The notes beneath the pieces were generated by a model. The model searched no databases. It saw only the letters and a list, made by a program, of their open reading frames with translations, and had not been told where the DNA came from. Of a DNA stretch of 5,976 bases, positions 1 through 5,688 are shown one piece after another (positions within the stretch are counted from its first letter, which is position 1; every line of letters starts with the position of its first letter). The position numbers and the translations under genes were made by a program. The stretch is from the NCBI GenBank assembly GCA_021162305.1, contig JAGGYX010000210.1:1-5976 (forward strand), written 5' to 3'. Origin of the DNA: Thermoplasmata archaeon. GTDB taxonomy: Archaea; Thermoplasmatota; E2; UBA202; JdFR-43.

Positions 1-156
1 CATTTTCTTTTTCCATTCCTTATATTGCCATTCTGGCACACATGCCTTGCATAATCCAAGCATGAGCCAGAAATCATCTGCACAAACGTTCCTTCCACAT
101 CTTATGCATTTATATTTTGCCTTTCTAATTCCACATATTTCACACATTTCATCCAT
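1..156 (-). CDS. Small cysteine-rich zinc-finger protein (partial, C-terminus outside window)
   Basis: Only the first 52 codons are present; the frame is open at base 1 of the window, so the protein continues to the left. It starts at an ATG (156-154) two nucleotides after the carS stop codon, so it is very probably co-transcribed and translationally coupled with carS. The visible part has cysteine pairs at C5/C8, C17/C20 and C36/C39, plus C25 followed by D27/D28. This spacing resembles a cross-brace or treble-clef zinc finger of the HIT/B-box kind that binds two zinc ions. A basic, tryptophan-containing stretch (residues 42-51) follows. No catalytic motif is seen. Function is unknown; nucleic-acid or protein binding is the usual role of such fingers. 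I am confident that this is a real gene and that it binds zinc, but not of the family name. Confidence 0.72.
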   Translation of the reverse strand, partial: MDEMCEICGIRKAKYKCIRCGRNVCADDFWLMLGLCKACVPEWQYKEWKKKM

Positions 157-158
157 AT

Positions 159-698
159 TTACCACGGGACATCCTTATACTTAAACAGGTATGCCATTAT
201 ATTTGTTACTAAATGTAAAAATGGCGTTAAAACGAGTAAAAACAAAATATGCCATATGGAAAAATGCTCAATAAACCAGTTTTCATTCATATATGGTTGC
301 AAAGCATAGCTTACGGTATAGCATAAAAAAAATGCTCCAAGTAAGAAATCTATCTGATCCGCTACAATCCATTTTTCTCCTTGCTTTTTCCCGATCCTCC
401 TCTTTATAAAGCTTTTAACCAAATCACCAAACAAAGCCCCAAATGAAAGAGAAGCAATTATAATAACGCTATATTTCCCATCAAACGGAGTAAAATAGTT
501 CATTATTATGCCAGCAACTATGCCAGCTACGCCGCCGCCGAAAAATCCGCGCCATGTTTTGCCCTTTCCAAAAATTGGTTTTCCATGCCATTTTTTATTG
601 AAATCTATTGGTGTGCCTCCTCCAATTATAACGGCAGAGCCGTTTGCTATATAAGCAGGAAGAATCCATATTATGGATTGCCATATTATTTCAAGCAT
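159..698 (-). CDS. carS: CDP-archaeol synthase (CTP:archaetidate cytidylyltransferase)
   Basis: This integral membrane enzyme transfers CMP from CTP to unsaturated archaetidic acid (2,3-bis-O-geranylgeranylglyceryl phosphate). It gives CDP-archaeol, the precursor of all archaeal phospholipid head groups. At 179 aa it has the normal CarS length. Family signatures are visible: an N-terminal glycine-rich loop with GKGKTWRGFFGG (residues 44-55), the cytidylyltransferase core SFGALFGDLVKSFIKRR (85-101) followed by G-K-K-Q-G, the DQIDFLLGA motif (114-122), and the C-terminal HLVTNIMAYLFKYKDVPW (162-179) that is typical of CarS. About four to five hydrophobic segments are seen (1-25, 53-66, 76-94, 115-133, 148-175). 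The start ATG lies inside the end of the upstream DUF1614-RDD gene (13-nt overlap) and is preceded by a strong GGTGA site. No key residue appears to be missing. Confidence 0.95.
   Translation of the reverse strand: MLEIIWQSIIWILPAYIANGSAVIIGGGTPIDFNKKWHGKPIFGKGKTWRGFFGGGVAGIVAGIIMNYFTPFDGKYSVIIIASLSFGALFGDLVKSFIKRRIGKKQGEKWIVADQIDFLLGAFFLCYTVSYALQPYMNENWFIEHFSIWHILFLLVLTPFLHLVTNIMAYLFKYKDVPW
441..461 (-). repeat. 21-bp exact direct repeat, copy in carS
   Basis: This 21-bp segment is identical to 1022-1042 and in the same orientation. In carS it encodes residues 80-86 (IIASLSF) of a transmembrane helix. The second copy encodes the same residues in the neighbouring RDD domain in the same frame. 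Confidence 0.8.
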
Positions 699-1870
699 TT
701 TGTTTTCACCACAATTGTTCCAGTAATAAAATCACCTATTCTTTGCTTTTTCGGTGTTGTTGCAATTAAAACTATGCTAAGGATATAGAAGAAAGCAAAC
801 ATATCCAAGAAGCGTAATATATTTCGAGTAAAAGCATCTATAAAATCTGCTTTTTCAAAGCTTTCCTTTCTAACTTCAATTCCAAAAAATGCTTTTCCTA
901 TTGTTGCCTTAAAGAAAAATTCAAGGAGAAAGAAATAAAAGAGTTGCATCATGTTGAAAGAAATAAAAAAAGAAGTTTCAAATGAATCAAAGAAATAGAA
1001 TATTTTAAAGAGACAGATAATAAATGAAAGAGAAGCAATTATGATTAAGTCTATAAAAAAAGCAAACATTCTTTCTATTTCAGTAGCAAAACATACTCTT
1101 AAATTCCATGATATCTTTCTCCATATTTTCTTTGCTTTTCTTCTAAAAGCCCTTCCATCCAAATTTTTTAATGTTTTATAATCTTCCCAGAGACTTTTAT
1201 CATTTGAAATGAGAATATATCTCTCTATTTCTTCCAGAATCTTTTCTTTTTTGTTTCCCCTTTTTTTCTTTATAAATAGAAAGGAAAGAAAGAAAGAGAG
1301 CAAACCAGCAATATACACCATATCATATAATCCCGCACCCCCCATGGAGCCAATAAACGGCTGTCTAAAAATCTCTGGTAAATGAGAAAAGTCACCTCCT
1401 ATTATCACTCCCAGTGTAGCAATAGAATATGAATATGCACATGATTTAGAATATGGTAGATAGAATAACAATGAAATGAGAAAGGAGAGTATGGAGGGGA
1501 TTAAATAAAATGGGAAATGAGATATGACGCCTTCGTTTGTCACTATTGTTACCATATAAGTTGCTATTGCCACTATTGCTACGCCTGCAAGAACTTTTTG
1601 AAAATCTATCTCGTTTTCCTTTATTAAATAAAATGATATTATGAGAGGAATCAAAGCTCCCCCGATATTTATGGCAAGAAAATAATTTTTGTATATGAAG
1701 AGAGGCAAGTTTATGAAGGTTGTTAGAAGAGGACCAATAAAAAGCAGACCGAGTTCTCTTTTTCCCATACCAATTTCATTGAATGAAGGAAAATAAATGA
1801 AAAAGAATATGGAAATGAATAGCATGAGAAGCAGAGGGAATAGGATGTAGAATATTATCTCATATACCAC
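686..1870 (-). CDS. DUF1614-RDD fusion membrane protein
   Basis: This polytopic membrane protein of 394 aa has two recognisable parts. Residues 1-200 look like DUF1614: NIGGALIPLI (68-77), TLGVIIGGDFSHLP (152-165) and SMGGAGLYDMVYIAGLL (175-191) follow the DUF1614 pattern of a glycine-aspartate motif and a GGAG-x-(F/Y)-D motif in transmembrane segments. A cytosolic basic linker follows (about 201-258, rich in K/R/E). Residues 259-392 are an RDD domain: ERMFAFFIDLII (266-277), KATIGKAFFGIEV (321-333), the second R/D helix (349-363), and PKKQRIGDFITGTIVV (373-388). The function of both domains is unsettled; RDD proteins are often suspected transporters. The start is a GTG; an in-frame TAA four codons upstream rules out much extension, and a TATA-like box about 26-30 nt upstream suggests a leaderless transcript. 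It is the first gene of an operon with carS, which points to a membrane-related role. Domain calls are by motif recognition only. Confidence 0.85.
   Translation of the reverse strand: MVYEIIFYILFPLLLMLFISIFFFIYFPSFNEIGMGKRELGLLFIGPLLTTFINLPLFIYKNYFLAINIGGALIPLIISFYLIKENEIDFQKVLAGVAIVAIATYMVTIVTNEGVISHFPFYLIPSILSFLISLLFYLPYSKSCAYSYSIATLGVIIGGDFSHLPEIFRQPFIGSMGGAGLYDMVYIAGLLSFFLSFLFIKKKRGNKKEKILEEIERYILISNDKSLWEDYKTLKNLDGRAFRRKAKKIWRKISWNLRVCFATEIERMFAFFIDLIIIASLSFIICLFKIFYFFDSFETSFFISFNMMQLFYFFLLEFFFKATIGKAFFGIEVRKESFEKADFIDAFTRNILRFLDMFAFFYILSIVLIATTPKKQRIGDFITGTIVVKTKCLK
706..712 (-). promoter_or_regulatory. Shine-Dalgarno site of carS
   Basis: GTGGTGA on the minus strand lies within the last codons of the upstream gene, seven nucleotides before the carS ATG. 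GGTGA matches the archaeal 16S 3'-end anti-SD. It fixes the carS start at 698 and shows that the overlapping downstream gene has its own ribosome binding site. Confidence 0.8.
1022..1042 (-). repeat. 21-bp exact direct repeat, copy in the DUF1614-RDD gene
   Basis: Exact partner of 441-461. Here it encodes residues 277-283 (IIASLSF) in the first RDD transmembrane helix. Identity at every codon position, between genes of unrelated families, is notable though both are AT-rich membrane segments. Confidence 0.8.
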
Positions 1871-1890
1871 AATCCTGATTTAAAACCAAT

Positions 1891-1904
1891 ACAAAAATAT
1901 TATG
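1891..1904 (-). promoter_or_regulatory. TATA-like promoter box for the leftward operon
   Basis: The minus strand reads CATAATATTTTTGT, centred about 26-28 nt upstream of the GTG start at 1870. That is where an archaeal TATA box should lie if transcription begins at or next to the start codon. No Shine-Dalgarno with normal spacing precedes this GTG, which agrees with leaderless initiation. There is no clear BRE. Placement by eye only. Confidence 0.5.
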
Positions 1905-1909
1905 CAATT

Positions 1910-1924
1910 ATCAATCATCAATCA
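1910..1924. repeat. 7-bp tandem repeat in the divergent promoter region
   Basis: Two perfect copies of ATCAATC in tandem (1910-1916 and 1917-1923), plus one further A, sit between the two TATA-like boxes of the divergent genes. A tandem site here could be an operator acting on both directions, but such a short AT-rich repeat may also be chance. Confidence 0.45.
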
Positions 1925-1929
1925 GCACA

Positions 1930-1943
1930 TTTTTATATTTAAA
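1930..1943 (+). promoter_or_regulatory. TATA-like promoter box for the rightward gene block
   Basis: TTTTTATATTTAAA lies about 20-28 nt before the GTG start at 1958, the normal archaeal TATA-to-start distance for a leaderless mRNA. No Shine-Dalgarno is seen before that GTG. It is separated from the opposite-facing box at 1891-1904 by under 30 bp, so the two promoters share regulatory space. Confidence 0.55.
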
Positions 1944-1957
1944 ATTCAATTGCTATT

Positions 1958-2758
1958 GTGAAAGGTAAAACAAAATGCCCCTATTGCGGCGAGTATGTAA
2001 TCATTGAAGTTCCTGATGGGGCAACAGGCTTGCAAACTGCAACATGCCCGAATTGCGGGATGAAAATAAAAGTTGATGTAAGTAGCGAGGAAAAGAAAGA
2101 AATTGAGGAAGTGGTCATACATCCAACAATCCAGAAAATAAAACCAACAAGCAGGCTCACCATAGCAGGAGTGTTGCTTATCGTTGTTTTCATGCTGGGG
2201 GCGGCGATGGGCGGGATATTGCTGGTGGAAAAAGATGCGTTATACCATGGAACAGGGAGTTATAGGGGCAAGATTGTGGATGAAGATGGTAATGTCATTG
2301 GAGATGCAAAAATTTATCTCGATGGCAATTTTACTGGAGTGAGTGATGAGAAAGGCATTTTCATTTTAAAGAATATTTCAGCTGGGGAGCATTTGCTCGA
2401 GATTGAAAAAGAAGGTTATAAAAGGATAGAGGCAAAAATATTTGTATTTCCTGTGGGGATAGCAATTACTTCAAAATTTGTTTTGAAAGCTGGTAGCGGC
2501 ATAGAAAAAGAGCATGATTTGCAATCTACCATAATAAAATTAATACCTGTTCTGGCAACAGCAGTTCTTGTTATTTCGTTTCTCCCCCTAATAGGAGCAA
2601 TATTTTGCTTCATGAAGAAAGGATTTGTGGTGGCATTGATTTCATCCATATTTGGCATTTTCTCCCTCGGCTTTTTTATTGGAAGTATATTGAGTATAAT
2701 AGCCCTCATAATAATCCTGCTGAGCAAAAGTGAATTCATGGGAGAGGTAAAATATTAA
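1958..2758 (+). CDS. Zinc-ribbon membrane protein with carboxypeptidase regulatory-like domain
   Basis: This is a 266-aa protein with a modular layout. An N-terminal zinc ribbon has CPYC (7-10) and CPNC (30-33). A charged linker (about 42-65) is followed by a transmembrane helix (67-90). Next comes a small beta-sandwich of the carboxypeptidase regulatory-like/PEGA kind (100-178), with G-K-I-V-D-E-D-G-N-V-I then SDEKGIF and the EGY motif (152-154). Two to three C-terminal hydrophobic segments lie at about 193-217 and 222-256. This suggests a cytosolic zinc finger linked through the membrane to an extracytoplasmic beta domain. No enzymatic motif is present. Such proteins are common and unnamed in archaea; a sensing or scaffolding role is only inference. 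The start is GTG at 1958, chosen because it puts the zinc ribbon at the N-terminus and sits at leaderless distance from a TATA-like box. The next gene, htpX, begins 24 nt after the stop. Confidence 0.88.
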   Translation: MKGKTKCPYCGEYVIIEVPDGATGLQTATCPNCGMKIKVDVSSEEKKEIEEVVIHPTIQKIKPTSRLTIAGVLLIVVFMLGAAMGGILLVEKDALYHGTGSYRGKIVDEDGNVIGDAKIYLDGNFTGVSDEKGIFILKNISAGEHLLEIEKEGYKRIEAKIFVFPVGIAITSKFVLKAGSGIEKEHDLQSTIIKLIPVLATAVLVISFLPLIGAIFCFMKKGFVVALISSIFGIFSLGFFIGSILSIIALIIILLSKSEFMGEVKY

Positions 2759-2760
2759 TA
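2751..2760 (+). promoter_or_regulatory. Possible internal TATA-like box for htpX
   Basis: AATATTAATA spans the stop codon of the zinc-ribbon gene and is centred about 27 nt before the htpX ATG at 2783. That ATG has no Shine-Dalgarno site, so a separate leaderless htpX transcript is possible. The AT-rich background makes this weak evidence. Confidence 0.3.
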
Positions 2761-2782
2761 TCATGCCATCTATTTTATCAAA

Positions 2783-3733
2783 ATGAGCAGAATATGGCTT
2801 TATGGAAGGATGATAATTGCAATAACTGCTATATTTGCAATACTTTATGGACTTGTTGTATTGATAGCCTATTTAATGGGCTTTTATGGAAGCTATGCGT
2901 TCATTACATTGGCAATTTTTGCATTTGTTATTGTGTTTCTTCAATACTGGCTAAGCCCGAAGATTGTTGAAGTTACCATGCGTGTTAAATATATAAGCAA
3001 GGAAGAAATGCCATGGTTACACGAAATCATCGAAAAACTGGCTATGGAGGCAGGAATACCAAAGCCAAAAATTGGGATAGCCAATGTTCATATACCCAAT
3101 GCATTTGCATTTGGAAGGAGCAAGAAAGATGGTAGAGTGTGTGTAACAAAAGGATTACTCAAAATTTTAAATAAAGAAGAGATAGAAGCTGTCTTAGGAC
3201 ATGAAATCTCGCACATAAAGCATCGCGACATGGTGGTAATAACAATGCTTTCTGTCATTCCATTAATAAGCTATCTTATATTCTGGAATTCATTGTGGAG
3301 TAGGGATAGAAGAAATGGCGCGATAGCAGGAATAGCCTTTTTAGTTTATTTGCTTACCAATATGCTTGTTTTATATGTGAACAGGCTTCGTGAATACTAT
3401 GCTGATTATGGCTCAGCTCGGTTAACAAAGAGACCCCATTTACTTGCCTCTGCTCTATATCGTATCACTTTGGCGACATATGGATTGCCAATTGAGGAAA
3501 TAAAAAAGGTAGAAGGAATGAAGGCATTTTTTGCAACTGACCCATCTAAGGCGAGACGTGACCTGATGGAATTAAAAAAAGCTGATTTGAACATGAATGG
3601 GCATTTAGATGAATATGAGGTAAAAATGTTTGCTGAACATGCAAGGCCAAGCAAATTCGATAAAATTATGGAAATATTTTCATCTCATCCAAACATTATA
3701 GATAGAATAAAGAAGCTTGCGGAGGTAGAATGA
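2783..3733 (+). CDS. htpX: HtpX-type M48 zinc metalloprotease with EF-hand-like insert
   Basis: This membrane-bound zinc endopeptidase of the HtpX/M48B family degrades misfolded membrane proteins. At 316 aa it is slightly longer than a typical HtpX. Two N-terminal TM helices (about 8-33 and 38-56) precede the catalytic domain, which carries NAFAFG (106-111), the active-site helix GHEISHIKHRD (139-149, zinc ligands H140 and H144, catalytic E141), two further hydrophobic segments (152-169 and 178-198), REYYAD (203-208, with E204 as the likely third zinc ligand) and the C-terminal SSHPNIIDRIKKL (300-312). Between the third ligand and the C-terminal motif lies DLNMNGHLDEYE (268-279), which fits the 12-residue EF-hand calcium loop. 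The gene ends in an ATGA overlap with the DUF151 gene, so it belongs to the downstream operon. The active site looks intact. The family call is very secure; calcium binding is inference. Confidence 0.95.
   Translation: MSRIWLYGRMIIAITAIFAILYGLVVLIAYLMGFYGSYAFITLAIFAFVIVFLQYWLSPKIVEVTMRVKYISKEEMPWLHEIIEKLAMEAGIPKPKIGIANVHIPNAFAFGRSKKDGRVCVTKGLLKILNKEEIEAVLGHEISHIKHRDMVVITMLSVIPLISYLIFWNSLWSRDRRNGAIAGIAFLVYLLTNMLVLYVNRLREYYADYGSARLTKRPHLLASALYRITLATYGLPIEEIKKVEGMKAFFATDPSKARRDLMELKKADLNMNGHLDEYEVKMFAEHARPSKFDKIMEIFSSHPNIIDRIKKLAEVE
3721..3726 (+). promoter_or_regulatory. Shine-Dalgarno site of the DUF151 gene
   Basis: GGAGGT lies inside the last codons of htpX and ends three nucleotides before the ATG at 3730. 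It supports that ATG as the true start despite its overlap with the htpX stop. Confidence 0.7.
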
Positions 3734-4155
3734 AATTGATAAAAATGGAAGTGTATCCTGCTGTTGCAAGAGGTGAGAGATATTCTGAGATAGTTTTGGT
3801 TAGCGAAAACAAAGCATTGCCCATATATGTAAGCCATACCCAGGCGGAAAGCATAATGAACGGACTAAATGGAATAAGATTTCACCGCCCCCTGACTCAC
3901 GATTTATTTATACAGGTTATAAATTCAATGGGTGGCTCTATAAAGAAAGTGGTCATAGATGACCTTGCAGAAGGAATTTTTCTTGCAAAACTTTATATTG
4001 AAATGGAAAGAGACGGAAAAAGAGAAGAGATTGTGCTTGATGCCCGTCCCAGCGATTGCATAGCTCTCGCAGTAAGAGAGGGATGTGATATTTTCGTTTC
4101 TGAGGATGTGCTGGCGGAGGCGGGCAGAAATAAGGGTGAGCTGGGGATTGATTGA
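3730..4155 (+). CDS. DUF151 (BFN) bifunctional nuclease domain protein
   Basis: This 141-aa protein is essentially one DUF151/BFN domain, a family for which DNase and RNase activity has been reported in some bacterial and plant members. The family pattern is visible: LPIYVSHTQAESI (30-42), FHRPLTHDLF (51-60), DDLAEGIFLAKLYIE (77-91), LDARPSDCIALAVR (103-116) and IFVSEDVLAEAG (121-132). The ARPSD/IALA stretch is the most diagnostic. It is soluble, without signal peptide or TM helix. It overlaps htpX by 4 nt (ATGA) and ends 1 nt before the AMMECR1 start, so all three are surely translated from one message. Whether this archaeal member is a nuclease is untested; a role as nucleic-acid-binding partner of the neighbouring radical SAM/AMMECR1 pair is speculation. 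Confidence 0.92.
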   Translation: MKLIKMEVYPAVARGERYSEIVLVSENKALPIYVSHTQAESIMNGLNGIRFHRPLTHDLFIQVINSMGGSIKKVVIDDLAEGIFLAKLYIEMERDGKREEIVLDARPSDCIALAVREGCDIFVSEDVLAEAGRNKGELGID

Positions 4156-4156
4156 C

Positions 4157-4753
4157 ATGAGGGTTGCTATGGAGGAAGGAGAAAAGGCTGTGAGATATGC
4201 AAGACATGTTATAGAAAAGCATGTTAAAGGAGAAGAGATAGAGGAAAATTTGTATGGCGGAATTTTTGAGGAAAAGCGTGGGGCTTTTGTAACAATAAAT
4301 AGTTATCCATCTAAAATGCTTCGTGGATGTATTGGAATACCAGAGCCAATAATGCCATTAAAAGATGCATTGAAAGAATCTGCAATATCTGCATGTCACG
4401 ACCCTCGCTTTCCTTCATTGAAAGAAAACGAGCTTGATGGAATTGTTATTGAAGTGAGCATACTTACAAAGCCAGAGTTAATTGTGGTGGAAAAGCCTGA
4501 GGATTATATAAAGGAGATTGAGATTGGAAGAGATGGACTTATAGTTGAAAAAGGATTTTATCGAGGGTTACTTCTTCCGCAGGTTGCGAGCGAGTATAAC
4601 TGGGATGAAGCAGAATTTTTAAATGAAACATGCATGAAAGCTGGTTTACCACCAGACTGCTGGTTTGATGAAGGTATAAGAATATATAAATTTCAGGCTG
4701 AAATTTTTGAAGAAGTTGAACCGAGAGGAAGAATCGTAAGAAAAAATGCTTGA
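4157..4753 (+). CDS. AMMECR1 domain protein (AmmeMemoRadiSam protein A)
   Basis: This 198-aa protein covers the full AMMECR1 domain. Diagnostic motifs are LRGCIG (55-60, with the invariant C58), HDPRFPSL (81-88), VIEVSILTKPELI (97-109), IGRDGLIVEKG (123-133), LLLPQV (138-143) and AGLPPDCWF (162-170). The frame is open upstream to an ATG at 4085 inside the DUF151 gene, but those 24 extra residues (arginine- and tryptophan-rich) do not look like the family. The ATG at 4157, 1 nt past the DUF151 stop, gives the normal length; ATG 4169 is a possible alternative. Cytosolic, no TM helix. The molecular function of AMMECR1 is unknown; in prokaryotes it recurs with a MEMO protein and a radical SAM enzyme, and was proposed to take part in modifying a protein or nucleic acid. 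Here it overlaps a radical SAM gene by 8 nt, which strongly suggests they act together. Confidence 0.93.
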   Translation: MRVAMEEGEKAVRYARHVIEKHVKGEEIEENLYGGIFEEKRGAFVTINSYPSKMLRGCIGIPEPIMPLKDALKESAISACHDPRFPSLKENELDGIVIEVSILTKPELIVVEKPEDYIKEIEIGRDGLIVEKGFYRGLLLPQVASEYNWDEAEFLNETCMKAGLPPDCWFDEGIRIYKFQAEIFEEVEPRGRIVRKNA

Positions 4754-5624
4754 AAGATACCATGCAATTTTAGAAGGCAGAGAAAAAGCAAGATATTTAG
4801 AAAGCAAAGAAAATGGCAATTTTTATGAATTAATAGAAAAAGCATGGGATTTGTTCAGTAGATGTGGCTTATGTGAGCATAGATGTAATGTGAATAGGCA
4901 TAGGCAGCACGGAATTTGTGGCGTGAAACAGGCAAGCATAGCAAGTCATTTCATGCATTATGGAGAGGAAAGTTTTTTGATTCCATCTTATACAATTTTC
5001 TTTTCAGGATGTAATTTCAAATGTGTTTACTGCCAGAACTGGGATATATCTCAAGGGCAGAGCGGGCTATATATTGAACCAGAAAGAATGGCGAAATATA
5101 TAAATGAGGCATATCAAAGAGGTGCCAAAAATATAAATTGGGTTGGAGGGGAGCCGACGCCGAACATCCCATACATACTTGAGATTTTGAAAAACAGCGA
5201 TACAAATATTCCTCAGATATGGAATTCCAACATGTATTTAAGCAAAGAAGCAATGGATTTGTTAAATGGCTTCATTGATTTATATCTTGCAGATTTCAAA
5301 TATGGAAATGATGGGTGTGCCCTCCGCCTTTCAAAAGTTAGAAATTATACCAGCATTGTTAAAAGGAATCATAAAATTGCTTACGAAAATGGAATGCTTG
5401 TTATACGCCATCTCATTCTTCCAAGCCATGTTGAATGCTGCTCCAAACCGATAATAGAATGGATTGCTGAAAATGTGCCTGATGCGATTGTAAATATAAT
5501 GGACCAATATTATCCAACATACAAGGCATATGAATATGATGAATTAAATAGAAGAATAACCGTGCAGGAATATAAAGAAGTTCTACACTATGCAAAAGAG
5601 CTTGGAATACACGTTGTGGAATAA
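4746..5624 (+). CDS. PflX-type (COG1313) radical SAM protein
   Basis: This radical SAM enzyme of 292 aa resembles pyruvate formate-lyase activases. The cluster motif CNFKCVYC (C89, C93, C96) is intact and preceded by FFSG; GGEP (134-137) is the SAM-binding glycine motif. An N-terminal cysteine set, C40, C43, C47 and C58 in CGLCEHRC...GICG, is typical of COG1313-like activases and may bind zinc or an extra cluster. Other matches are NINWVGGEPTP (129-139), DLYLADFKYG (178-187), RHLILPSHVE (221-230) and NIMDQYYPTYKA (250-261). Vicinal C231-C232 sits at the end of a core strand. The ATG at 4746 lies 8 nt inside AMMECR1. The substrate is unknown: no glycyl radical enzyme is seen nearby, so a true PFL-activase role is unsupported. 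Classic AmmeMemoRadiSam radical SAM proteins belong to the related COG1180 group; the match here is nearer to COG1313. Radical SAM chemistry is near certain, the physiological reaction is not. Confidence 0.92.
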   Translation: MLERYHAILEGREKARYLESKENGNFYELIEKAWDLFSRCGLCEHRCNVNRHRQHGICGVKQASIASHFMHYGEESFLIPSYTIFFSGCNFKCVYCQNWDISQGQSGLYIEPERMAKYINEAYQRGAKNINWVGGEPTPNIPYILEILKNSDTNIPQIWNSNMYLSKEAMDLLNGFIDLYLADFKYGNDGCALRLSKVRNYTSIVKRNHKIAYENGMLVIRHLILPSHVECCSKPIIEWIAENVPDAIVNIMDQYYPTYKAYEYDELNRRITVQEYKEVLHYAKELGIHVVE

Positions 5625-5688
5625 AAAATCTGATGCCACTCTCTTGTTTCCCCAGTATCTCCGCAAGTAAAATTTAGTAAAAATTAAA

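Noticed and set aside
1270..1870. Prepilin peptidase (A24) identity for the N-terminal half of the DUF1614-RDD protein
   Set aside because: Glycine/aspartate motifs recalled A24 peptidases, but the GGALIPLI, IGGDFSHL and GGAGLYD order fits DUF1614 better and no A24 signature order is present.
2416..2739. Minus-strand open frames opposite the zinc-ribbon gene (also 1981-2193)
   Set aside because: The plus-strand reading has clear zinc-ribbon, beta-domain and transmembrane structure; the minus-strand readings show no recognisable motif.
4085..4156. Longer N-terminus for AMMECR1, starting at ATG 4085
   Set aside because: The 24 extra residues are the out-of-frame reading of the DUF151 C-terminus, do not resemble AMMECR1 proteins and would cause a 71-nt overlap. 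The ATG at 4157 gives the usual family length and follows the DUF151 stop by 1 nt.
4746..5624. True pyruvate formate-lyase activating enzyme
   Set aside because: The similarity is to the wider activase-like family; no glycyl radical enzyme gene is in the window and the N-terminal cysteine set differs from a classic PflA.
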